NCBI GenBank assembly: GCA_033064195.1
Contig: JARBJD010000702.1
Coordinates: 1-21,851, forward strand
From: Blattamonas nauphoetae
Lineage: Eukaryota > Preaxostyla > Oxymonadida
DNA: 21,851 nucleotides
Direction of reading: 5' to 3'
Shown here piece by piece: positions 1-8,592 of this stretch; positions within the stretch are counted from its first letter, which is position 1; every line of letters begins with the position of its first letter. The translations under genes were made by a program, and so were the position numbers. Under the pieces are notes generated by a model that searched no databases, was not told where the DNA came from, and saw nothing but the letters and a program-made list of their open reading frames with translations.

Positions 1-461
1 TTGTCCACCCGGTAAATCGTATGTTCCAGTTTTGAGGAGTTATTTGTGTGCTGCTTTGATTCTTCTTCCGTGATCTTGACGAAATCGATGAATACGAGTT
101 TTTGTCTGGCATATCTGGTGTTGGATTTATTGAATAGTACGTCTCTGACGACAGGTCGACTGTTATATGATGCAAGTACGAAACCATTATTCTGCTACCA
201 GATCTCTCCATATGTCTCTGTCGTAGACCATCACATCAGAACTTTTCCATATTTTTCCATTTTGACTTCCCAATTTTGTCCAGTCCTTTCAATGTATTCC
301 AAAGCTGATGGAACACTACTGAGTGCAGAATTGAATTTGGTGCGAATGTCATCATCAGCATAGATTCTTTTCATTGCATCCAAAGCCCCCTGATCATATC
401 TCATTTTCGGTTTCTTCGCTGGTGCTTTTCTCTTTGCGGGAATGTATTGTATCTTCGACAT
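1..461 (-). pseudogene. Polinton gene of unknown function, cut by the window edge
   Basis: A minus-strand gene starts at an ATG at 461 and runs toward the left edge. The encoded N-terminus is basic (an AKRKAPAKKPK stretch within the first 20 residues), followed by a mixed helical-looking region. I do not recognise a family. It is the divergent partner of the packaging ATPase, with about 59 bp between the two starts. Upstream it carries the motif TTTTTTATTTTGTAT (minus-strand sense), matching that in front of the gene at 8,214-8,567. In Polintons and virophages the neighbours of the ATPase are often virion genes, so a structural role is possible, but nothing in the sequence proves it. The reading is not clean across the whole stretch; treat it as part of the fossil element. 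Confidence 0.5.
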
Positions 462-520
462 TGTGTTTTCATACAAAATAAAAAATCCAAAACTATATTT
501 TAATTAGAGAGAAATCATAA
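462..520. promoter_or_regulatory. Short divergent promoter region between edge gene and ATPase
   Basis: Fifty-nine bases separate two divergent start codons. On the minus strand TTTTTTATTTTGTAT sits about 10 bp upstream of the ATG at 461. On the plus strand the ATPase start is preceded by TATATTTTAATTAG. Both resemble motifs upstream of other genes of this element. A promoter role is inferred from recurrence and position. Confidence 0.55.
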
Positions 521-1432
521 ATGAAAAGAACGAACTCTATTCTAAGGGCATCGCCCGGATCTTCAACAACAAAACCTTTGGTTTCGCGGAGGGTGGAACC
601 CTCTTCTCTTACAGCATACGTGAATGCAAAACTGAGTGAAGCATCTAGTAGGAATGTGTCTCATGAAGTGCAATCACAGATTCATCCAGACCTAAATTTC
701 AATCGCAACAGTGTCAATGTCCTCGTTGGAAACAGAGGAAGTGGCAAAACATTTAATGCTCTTCGAGAAGTTGCCAAGCTCCAGAATGTTCAAGTTCGGA
801 ATGAACTATTCCATCTGTTCGTCTTCGTCACTGATAAGAACATTGATCCAACCTTCGACAAATTCAAACCAATATTGTCAGTTCCATACGTGAAAGTGAA
901 ATATGATGAAGCACTGCCGTTTCTCTTGGAATTGTCTCAATCGAAAGCTGCTTATGAAGAGATCATAGACAACCAGTGGCAAGACAGGATAACTGATGAG
1001 TGTCGAGAGAATCTCTTTGACTCACTTTACATTGAAGATTCCTCAGTGAAGAATCTACAAACGATTATCCTCCTTGATGACTGTCGCAGGATCCTAGGTG
1101 AACGTAGAACATCCAAAAATAGAATGACAATGATGGACTTGTTATTGGAGAATCGACAACCGAAATTCACATTCTTTCTGACAATGCATGAGCTCTTTAG
1201 TTTGTCAGCAGATATGAAATCAAACATTGATTCAATGTGGATCTTTGGAGGATTCAATAAAGAACGAATCAGTCGAGTCTATCCTCAGTTGAACTCACCA
1301 ATTGACATTCGACACTTCTGGAATGTCTATCAACGAAAACAAAAATGTGAAGCAATTATTCTTCGATACAATACAGATGGTGTTGCACTGACAGAGATCA
1401 ACAAAGAAGGTTTAAACCGTACTGTCCGTTAA
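521..1432 (+). CDS. A32-like genome-packaging ATPase (FtsK/HerA superfamily)
   Basis: The 303-residue protein shows a P-loop GNRGSGKT at residues 70-77 and a hydrophobic Walker B strand ending in two aspartates (IILLDD, about 182-187), with the spacing and size usual for A32-type packaging ATPases of Polintons, virophages and nucleocytoplasmic large DNA viruses. In that family it is thought to pump genome DNA into preformed capsids. The first ~60 residues are Ser/Thr/Arg-rich and probably unstructured. It is the only plus-strand gene recognised in the element and is divergent from the edge gene. Its 3' end overlaps the end of the convergent coiled-coil gene by 21 bp. The start ATG at 521 follows an AT-rich motif. 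The family call rests on the motifs and the Polinton neighbourhood. Confidence 0.85.
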   Translation: MKRTNSILRASPGSSTTKPLVSRRVEPSSLTAYVNAKLSEASSRNVSHEVQSQIHPDLNFNRNSVNVLVGNRGSGKTFNALREVAKLQNVQVRNELFHLFVFVTDKNIDPTFDKFKPILSVPYVKVKYDEALPFLLELSQSKAAYEEIIDNQWQDRITDECRENLFDSLYIEDSSVKNLQTIILLDDCRRILGERRTSKNRMTMMDLLLENRQPKFTFFLTMHELFSLSADMKSNIDSMWIFGGFNKERISRVYPQLNSPIDIRHFWNVYQRKQKCEAIILRYNTDGVALTEINKEGLNRTVR

Positions 1433-1771
1433 TTCTTGAATGAGATTACCAATCGTCTCGTCAAGACTTCGAAGCCTCATGCTGAGAGTATCTGTGAGCG
1501 TTCGGATTGATTCTTCAATGTCTGACAGTCTTTGATCAATCGAGAGTGAGTTGAAGTCACCGTTGTTCTCATTGCTTGCTTTTCTCAGTGCGATCTCGCC
1601 TCTTATTTTTGTGATTCTGTATCCATCAATTCTGATTAACCGATTCAGTTTCTGAGTTGTGTATTTATTCAGTTCTTCTCTGTTCTTTTCCAAATGTCTC
1701 TGAAAGTCGTAGATGTTTTCAAAACATTTCTGTTCAGGATCAAACGGTTCTAAAATTTTCAGTGATGACAT
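1412..1771 (-). CDS. Small coiled-coil protein of the Polinton, function unknown
   Basis: A 119-residue frame starts at the ATG at 1771. It is rich in Glu, Lys, Arg and Leu. The C-terminal half (about residues 75-115) has leucines and isoleucines in a heptad-like spacing (RLSDIEESIRTLTD, then RLRSLDETIGNLIQEL), so a coiled coil is likely. No enzymatic motif is visible and I do not recognise the family. It lies between the convergent ATPase and the co-directional integrase. Its upstream sequence includes a GGATATTTTTATT stretch similar to the promoter-like motif of other genes here. Its position and intact frame argue it is a real element gene rather than a shadow of the ATPase, which it overlaps by only 21 bp. 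Confidence 0.6.
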   Translation of the reverse strand: MSSLKILEPFDPEQKCFENIYDFQRHLEKNREELNKYTTQKLNRLIRIDGYRITKIRGEIALRKASNENNGDFNSLSIDQRLSDIEESIRTLTDTLSMRLRSLDETIGNLIQELTDSTV

Positions 1772-1800
1772 TTAAATGGAATAAAAATATCCGAAACAGT
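1772..1800 (-). promoter_or_regulatory. AT-rich promoter-like motif before coiled-coil gene
   Basis: Reading on the minus strand, GGATATTTTTATTCC lies about 7 bp upstream of the ATG at 1771, similar to the T-rich block upstream of the genes starting at 461 and 8567. The role is inferred from recurrence. Confidence 0.4.
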
Positions 1801-1806
1801 TTTGAT

Positions 1807-3705
1807 TTAAACTAAATTGAATTCACCAATGAACTCAGGAGTTAAATTGTCAATTGAGTCTGCGTGAAACTTCGTGTGTTGGATTGGAACGTACACTATT
1901 TTTGGTAGACATGTGAGTCCATTCAGAAGTTTAGCTACAACATTACCGTGTTTGTACTCAATGAATTGTCCGACAAACTGAAACTGTCTTCGCTTCTTCT
2001 GAAATTTGGCTACCGTCTTGTTCAAGTCAAGGTGAATCAACAGAATGTTTCCTGGTTTGTATTTCCATAACATCTGTGTTGTCTGTTGTCGTTGGATGGC
2101 CTTCAATTGTTCTTCGCAACTGGAGATATACAGTGCTTCGATTTCACGATTGTTTTGTGCTTGCTGTGGAGTGGACTTGTTCCAGTACGCTCGATGTGGA
2201 GTCATATTGTAGTATTCCACCATCTGATTCATCAATGAATGATTTGCCATCTGTGTCGCATTGTCTTGGAATCCATCTCTGATTGTTCTGATCACTCGAT
2301 CGACAATTCGATTATGATTTGTGAATGGTGAGCTTGTGAAATATGTACTGACCTTTTGCTTTCTAAAGAACTTTTCTGCGACTCCACTTGTCCATGCTGC
2401 TTCTCCGTCACCACGAATGTTGTTGACATGAACACCACGATGGTTAATCAGATCATTGATTGCAGTCTTGACTTTGACCCATGATTTATCCAGTACAGGA
2501 ATCACAACAAGGAACTTGGTGTTGATGTTAATTGCGAATAGATAAATCTGAAGAACTGTTTTCGACGTTGGTGATTGGATGAATACAAGATCAATTTCCC
2601 ATGATCCAAACTTGGGAGAGAAGTACGGTCTGTCACACTTCTGCGGAACCTTTTTGTCTGCTGTCTTCTTTGGATCTCCAGTGATGTCTTTGGACATAAA
2701 TTGCATCTTTGATCGAAACGGATACTGGATTTTCTCGGTTGTTCTCGGAATTGTTGGTTGATCAATCATCAATGCGTCACCTCCTTGTTCCCTCCTTATT
2801 TTCCGAGGATGTGTAGAATCCCATCTGTGAGTATATTCATCGTACCAATCCTGAAATGATCGTCCACCAAATGGGATTTGTTTTGTGTGTGTCAGAATGA
2901 AGTCAAGATCATCGTTCGCAATAGTTCTGTTAATTGAGGTTCGAACAAATGTGTTTCTGTTAATTTTATGTGCCTCCAGAATGTGTGAGGTAATGAAGTG
3001 TTCCATTTGCTTTTGATTATTCATGATTGAGTTCTCAGCTTTGATCTGTTCATCTTCTGAATCGTTTCTTTGTTGATGGTCAAACAATCCTTTCATTTGT
3101 TCCAACTTATTGAGGACTTGCTGTGTCGTCGGTTCGTAGTGTCTGATCTCGATGGGATACCGAACACTTTGGAAAGGAAGTTGTGAATCATGAATGAAGA
3201 GATCATCGTCTTCGAACCTCCTCTCCTTCATTGGGAATTCATATTCTGAACCAAATGATTTCAAGTTTCTCTTCTGTCCAGGAAAAATTAGATCTTCAGG
3301 TGGTTGAATCTCCATTATTGTTGGGATTTGAGTTGCCTCTGCAGGACTTCGGACCATTGGTGGGAAAGTCACTTCGCGATGGAATTGTTGATATGCTTTG
3401 TATGCACCTTCAGCTCTATATTTAACTACATGTCTTCCAAGGAATCCTTTTACAAACAGTTGTACAACTTTTGTTCCATCTTCAAGTGACAAATTTGGAG
3501 GTAAATCTCCATTGAACCAATCTTCGAAATATGTTTCATCATTTCCATCAAATGGTCCATTTGAATCAGCGCCATGATAGACATGTAAATAGTTTGTTGG
3601 AGACCATTTGATTTCGACTATTTTCTTCTTGGAATATTGTGTACACCGAAGTAGCCTATACACGAGTTCATTCATCTGTACGGGGTTCAATTGTTGAGTG
3701 GTCAT
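1807..3705 (-). CDS. Retroviral-type (DDE superfamily) integrase of the Polinton
   Basis: The 632-residue protein has an RNase H-fold integrase core at about residues 365-530: a first acidic strand (GSWEIDLVFIQ), a second acidic position in IRGDGEAAW, and an acidic helix after SSPFTNHNRIVDR with the about 35-residue spacing of D,D-35 integrases. A C-terminal segment (KPGNILLIHLDLNK, then QFQFVGQFIEYKHGNVV) fits an SH3/chromo-like DNA-binding domain, as in many retroviral and Polinton integrases. The long N-terminal region (about 1-340) is unassigned. In Polintons this enzyme inserts the linear element into host DNA and makes 6-bp target duplications. It lies between the coiled-coil gene and the polymerase, on the same strand. 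The frame is open over its whole length. Confidence 0.88.
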   Translation of the reverse strand: MTTQQLNPVQMNELVYRLLRCTQYSKKKIVEIKWSPTNYLHVYHGADSNGPFDGNDETYFEDWFNGDLPPNLSLEDGTKVVQLFVKGFLGRHVVKYRAEGAYKAYQQFHREVTFPPMVRSPAEATQIPTIMEIQPPEDLIFPGQKRNLKSFGSEYEFPMKERRFEDDDLFIHDSQLPFQSVRYPIEIRHYEPTTQQVLNKLEQMKGLFDHQQRNDSEDEQIKAENSIMNNQKQMEHFITSHILEAHKINRNTFVRTSINRTIANDDLDFILTHTKQIPFGGRSFQDWYDEYTHRWDSTHPRKIRREQGGDALMIDQPTIPRTTEKIQYPFRSKMQFMSKDITGDPKKTADKKVPQKCDRPYFSPKFGSWEIDLVFIQSPTSKTVLQIYLFAININTKFLVVIPVLDKSWVKVKTAINDLINHRGVHVNNIRGDGEAAWTSGVAEKFFRKQKVSTYFTSSPFTNHNRIVDRVIRTIRDGFQDNATQMANHSLMNQMVEYYNMTPHRAYWNKSTPQQAQNNREIEALYISSCEEQLKAIQRQQTTQMLWKYKPGNILLIHLDLNKTVAKFQKKRRQFQFVGQFIEYKHGNVVAKLLNGLTCLPKIVYVPIQHTKFHADSIDNLTPEFIGEFNLV

Positions 3706-3728
3706 TTTAACAAAAATAAAGTTTGTGA
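3706..3728 (-). promoter_or_regulatory. AT-rich promoter-like motif before integrase
   Basis: On the minus strand CTTTATTTTTGTTAAAATG leads directly into the integrase start at 3705. It is a weaker match to the T-rich motif shared by other genes of the element. It is the only spacer between polymerase and integrase. Confidence 0.4.
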
Positions 3729-6700
3729 TTATTCCATTTTGTAATCAGTTGTTTTCAGTCCATGAATGAATGGAGGACATGATTCATTTTCAAGTACGAT
3801 TGCCTTCAGATGAATTCCACTGAGACTGAGTTTCTGTTGTTGTATTTTCGCAATCTCAAATCCATTGCTGTCATCGTCAGAATGAACCCTTCTTGTCTGA
3901 AAGTTCAGTGTTGTAGTCATAGTTTTCTCTCCATTGAGGCACTTCACATAGTCGTTGCTTGTTATTGTTGTTTTCTTCAATGACACTCCTTTGATTTTGC
4001 ATTTCTCATCGAGAGAATAACACTTGGGTGCAAGACAGATCATCTGCTCACCTTCCTTCTCAATTGCTAATCCCAACAGTTTCTTCTCATCATCGACACC
4101 CTTTTCAGGATTTGGAAACCATTCATGTTTGTGAGCATCGTAGAATTCTTTGTCAGCAATAACATGTTCAAATTGTTGATGAATTCCAGCATTCGGATCT
4201 CCACTAATTGCCCAGTATGCAGAGTCAGTATCTCCCTCACAGAAGTGAATCTTATTCATGTCTAGGCATTTGTACATGAAATTGTAGATGAAATTCAGAT
4301 ACCAGAACTTGGCATTGTCGAGTGTGAACACTGCTTCTTGCAGACATGTTTTGCATGATGCTTTCTCACGATCTTCAATCACAATGTAGTTGTCCTCATT
4401 GATCTCTCTTGTCGCTACGAATCCTTTCATCATTTGCTTCAAGTATGTTCTCTTCTCATTGCAGATTGTGATTGAGTTGTACTTCTCAGTGTTCATTCCA
4501 TCATATCCGTAACTACCATTCAAGTTGGTCTTACAGAATTGTTCCTTTCCTTTGTTTCCAACCTTCATTGCTTCTATTCGATCATTCATAAATGAGGTCA
4601 CAATGGTTTAAATCCAGCGTGTCTCGAGAACACCATCACACTCTTAATGTCATCAATAATGAAGTGGCAGTAGTCGATGAGGAACCACAGATAGTATGTC
4701 GAAAAGAACATATACTGATCGTGTGTGCTCAAGAGTTGGGTCAGCTTCCTTTGTTTATCATCAGTCTTCAATCCATGTTTCTTCATCAACGAATATGTCT
4801 TCTCTCCAATGTTCTCTTCTGTCGTATTGACCACTATGTTTCTGAAGATTGGTGGGAAGTTAATGAAATCATTGATGTACTTTTCATCGATGTGTCCTTT
4901 CAGTTCTGCAACGAACAATGTCTTCTGATTTTTGTCCTCTATAATCTTCCTGCATTCTTTATCTCCTGTTGCGGTGAATAAGCATCGTCCTGGCATGTAC
5001 ATTCTGTGATTAGTGTATGGATTGTTTTTGTTCTTGATTGATGAGAAAGCACTTGGATAAAGTGAATTGAAATCAACACCACAGACATGAGTCATTTTAT
5101 GTTCAGTATCTTTGGAGATCACTCTCCCCCTAGGAGGGCTCGAAGCCTCTGGCGAGACATTTCCGTCTTCGAACTTGAAGTGATTGATTGGTGTCACGTC
5201 TTTGATATTCTGTCGATGTTGAACATTCGATAATCCACCAGTCACTGCTGCTCTCAGTTTGTGATATGTCTGTTCATGTGTCAGAGTCATCGGCAATGAT
5301 TTCCAGATGCAATACTTCTTCAGTTGAATTCTCAATCTTGTGAGATGCTCATCTTTGTCTGACTTGTAGGTGTTGCAGTAATCACAACAGATCTTCACAT
5401 TCTCTTTTGAATGACCTTTCGAATTGTCGATTCTGTCTAATGTTGGTTTGACTGCTTGGGTGAAGTGACACTTGCAGATGTAGCACACTCTCTTGCACTG
5501 TTGAACAAACCAGTCGTAGTCTGCTTCAGTGACATTGTTGGTTGTATTGCGATGAGCTTTCTGGTCTTGGTACCTGTATCCTTCAACTTTGTATTTCCAG
5601 TATTGTTTGGTGATCTTGATTGGACCAGATTCGTCACATTCATTATAATCAGCATCAATATCAAAGTCATTGTAGGCGCAAGCATACTTGATTGCAGAAG
5701 CATTAGCGGACAGTGAGAGATTGTGCAACATATCCACTTTGTATTGGAAGTTCAGATCAATCAGATTATCCAACGGAGCAATCATACATTCGACGTCTCT
5801 GATGTTGTAGAATTTCAGACATTCCCAACGGTTCTTGAATCCTTGTTTGTTCCAATCATCAAGGTAAAGTTGGTAATCAGTGTCGGACATTTCACTGTTA
5901 TTCAGACTGGAAAAGAATTCATATTTGGAGAATGGTTCTTGTTTGCTCAACACTGTGTCGTAGTCTGATGAATCAAATGATTCGTAAGCAAAGAAAGATT
6001 TCTGAAGTGTTGTGTTTCCTCCAAAAGCTTTGACTGCATTATCCAATGTCATTGGTCCTGTGTATGACATCATGTCAATGAAGCGAAGCACCTGTTGTGT
6101 CTTCTCGTGTCTGATCAATACTTGTTTGTACTTTGTTGTTGATCCAAGGAAGCTCACCACTTTCCAATCCTTATCAACGAGATCACGGAAAATGAGATTG
6201 ATGTCAAATCTGGAACTGTTGAATCCAATGACACTGACTTCATTCTGAGATGGTATTTCTGGGTCTTCGTAGTAGTTGTCTTCTCGTACTGTTTCTGCAT
6301 ATTTGAAGAGTTGTCTGATCCATTGCTTCACAAAATCTTTTCCATCTCGAAGATCAAAATAGATTGACTTCACACCTGATTTTGTCTTGATTGCTGATGC
6401 AACAGAGAGAGGTTTCAAGTGTGAGATCAATTGTGTGTTGTCATCTGAGAAGAGATTGTCAAGAATGAGATCCTCCATTGTTTCGAAATCGTAAGTGATG
6501 TAGTATTGTGTTGGTTTGAATTCGTTTTGTCTCTTGTGTGCCATCAGAAATTCATGAGTCTTGTTGTTAAGAATATGTGGTACGTAGGGTCTTGGTGTAC
6601 GATCAAGTGAGATCTTCTTCACATGTTTTCCATCAAGTTCCTTACATTCGGCAAGATGCTTCTCGTAGTATCTCTTGAAGTTTGTATCCTTCACTTGGAA

Positions 6701-8170
6701 TCCTCTCGATTGACAGAATGGACAGAGTTTGTATCCAGTTAATTTCTCTGGATCAACAATGAACATCACATGAACGAGAGTTGCGGTGAGAGGAATCATC
6801 AGAAGTGGGAGAACTCTTGCATCATCATTCTCGTTGATGTACGATTGACTGAGGAAGTACCACTTCTTGTCTTCATCGAATTCATAAATGTGAACAGTGA
6901 TATTGAATACTTGCATTGCTCTCTCTAAATCACATGCAATATCAAAGCCAGGATATTGTTGAAGATGTGGAGTCAATTGTCGAGACTTCAGATGTGTGAG
7001 ATTCATCCATTGTGCGAACAATCGATAGGCTTCACTGTTTCTCATATTGATTGAGATTTTCTCGCCTTTGACATCTTGAAGTGAAAGGAACGATAGTGCT
7101 TGAAAGAAGCAGATGTTGTACTCGGAATCAATGTATCGAACATTTCTCGTTTTGATGTGTTCAGTTAGAATGGCGTTGGCTTTTCCTGCAACTGGAAATC
7201 TGTAAACAGCAACAAGAATGGAGTGGAATGCAATAAACATCGTCTTTGTGTCCATCAGTGTTCTCTCTTGTGATTCTTTGATCAGATTGATCGCATATTT
7301 TGAATACTCATCGATGTCTCCTGCACTTCTTATCACTGCTGGAAAACTCTTTGATGTGTTCTCCAGTTCTGGTCTGAAATCATTGTACAGTGTCTCATCT
7401 TTGTCTTTTCTCTCAACAATCTTACCAAAGTCAATGCTGATCTTGAATGGATGATCCTTCTCTTTGTCGTACACTGCTTTGATGAATGTTGTGATTTCCT
7501 CAACGTTCTTTAGATGATTGTGGAAGTATAACTGATATGGTTTTCCATTATCTTCAACCTTCTCAACCTCATTCTTTTTGAACTTCTTTCGTGCGTTTGT
7601 CAGACATTCATTGAATGCTGCTTTGTCTCGTGGTTCAGCGAGTAAGATGCATTCATTGAATCCATCAAATTGCTTCACTTTTCTTGATTCCATTTGTTCA
7701 TTCTTCTTTTGAATGATCAACAGATTCTTCATCCAATGGTCCATCAGTTTCTCTTCAATCGACTTTAGTTTCCTAGTGATCTTGAACACTTGCTTTTTCA
7801 ATTCAGTTTCGTTCACTCTTGGATTGGCTTTCATGTCTAAGATGATTCTATTGTGATCCTCTTCATTCATCATTACATTGTTGTTCTGTTCATTCTGTCT
7901 CTGCATGGCTTGTTGTTGTTCAATCTGTCGTCGTTGTCTCACTTCATTCAGGAATTTCGGAATTAAATTGATTTTGAGATATGCTGTTGGATTAGGATTT
8001 CGATATCCGACATATGGGTGTTGAAGCATTGCCAGGAGAAATGAATAGTGATGTTGCTTGTTTGAGCTGTCAGGTTTGTATGTTCGACCATCAGTAAATG
8101 CGAATTGAGTGTTTGGAAAGAGTTCTCTAACCTCTCTGATTTGTTCCTTCACTTTCCAGAGTGTTGACAT
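3729..8170 (-). pseudogene. Protein-primed family B DNA polymerase region of the Polinton
   Basis: The region (about 4.4 kb) encodes the hallmark replicase of Polintons, which in the family starts synthesis from a terminal protein. In order from the ATG at 8170: a Lys/Glu/Gln-rich N-terminal part; a segment with NICFFQALSF and a later His (LVHVMFI) that recalls OTU-like cysteine protease segments in other Polinton polymerases; a CPFC...H...C zinc-finger-like motif; a 3'-5' exonuclease domain (YDFETMED, GFNSSRFDINL, YNIRDVE); an HNH/zinc insertion; and the palm with motif A (DFNSLYPS), motif B (KTNLNGSYGYDG) and motif C (DTDS). Polymerase identity is secure. The region does not read as one uninterrupted frame, so it is annotated as part of a fossil element. 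The neighbours are the integrase and a repeat-protein gene, both on the same strand. Confidence 0.9.
5349..5505 (-). other. HNH-endonuclease-like zinc domain inside the polymerase
   Basis: Within the polymerase, between the exonuclease and palm motif A, lies a segment with two CxxC pairs (CYIC and CDYC) flanking LDRIDNSKGHSKENV and followed by NTYKSD. This is the usual layout of an HNH (ββα-metal) nuclease: zinc knuckle, D/H-R-I-D-N strand, conserved GH, then Asn-Val and a CxxCN helix. It is not at the protein end and has no visible intein splice boundaries, so it reads as a domain insertion rather than a separate gene. A nicking role in replication or integration is conjecture. Confidence 0.7.
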
Positions 8171-8213
8171 TTACTACGAATTAAAAAAATAAAAAAATAA
8201 AAAAGTTGAGTAA
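8171..8213 (-). promoter_or_regulatory. AT-rich promoter-like motif before polymerase
   Basis: On the minus strand three T-tracts of the form TTTTTTATT are followed by TTAATTCGTAGTAAATG at the polymerase start. The gene at 11,757 has TTAATTAGTAATAAATG in the same position, only two differences in 17 bases. This conservation in front of unrelated genes implies a common promoter or start-context element. Confidence 0.6.
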
Positions 8214-8567
8214 TTATTTTGACTTCCTCAAATGTGGCTTCTTCTTTGCTTTCAGCCATGAATCTAGTCGCACTTTGAAGACTTCAGTTCCACCAATTTC
8301 TCTATAGGTGAATGGAGTAAGCACCTGCTTGTACTCACCAACCAGCTCACAGTTGTACTTCCTCAGTTCATTCTCAACAAACGATTGAGTGTAGTGTCGA
8401 CGTTGGGACATGTGTGGTCTGTTCCCTTGATTCCACAACTTTGGTTTTATCCTCCACTCAACACCTTCATGAACATAGATGACTGGTTCTGTGCTCCGGA
8501 CATACTCAGAAACAAGTTCACAGTTCTCTTTCTTCATTGATTGAATCAACTTTTCTCTCGGGTTCAT
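8214..8567 (-). CDS. Small protein with two W..G.RPH-type repeats
   Basis: The ATG at 8567 (MNPREKL) gives 117 residues. An earlier non-ATG start is unlikely because the promoter-like motif lies immediately upstream. The protein has two copies of a ~45-residue unit: Asn-Cys-Glu-Leu-Val followed by a Tyr, a Pro-centred strand, a central Trp or Val/Arg strand, then a second Trp and a basic Pro-His end (WNQGNRPH in unit 1, WLKAKKKPH in unit 2). It is clearly related to the protein encoded at 11,164-11,757; both share YTQSFVENEL and NCELVG. The layout (aromatic strands, basic ends, tandem units) would suit nucleic-acid binding, but this is inference and I do not recognise a named family. It is the last gene before a 2.6-kb gene-free stretch. 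Confidence 0.72.
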   Translation of the reverse strand: MNPREKLIQSMKKENCELVSEYVRSTEPVIYVHEGVEWRIKPKLWNQGNRPHMSQRRHYTQSFVENELRKYNCELVGEYKQVLTPFTYREIGGTEVFKVRLDSWLKAKKKPHLRKSK

Positions 8568-8592
8568 TTTATACAAAATAAAAAAGTCAAAA
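8568..8592 (-). promoter_or_regulatory. AT-rich promoter-like motif before repeat-protein gene
   Basis: On the minus strand GTTTTGACTTTTTTATTTTG is followed by TATAAAATG, which includes the start codon. It shares TTTTTTATTTTGTAT exactly with the region upstream of the edge gene at 461, and also the GTTTTG block just before it. Confidence 0.6.
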
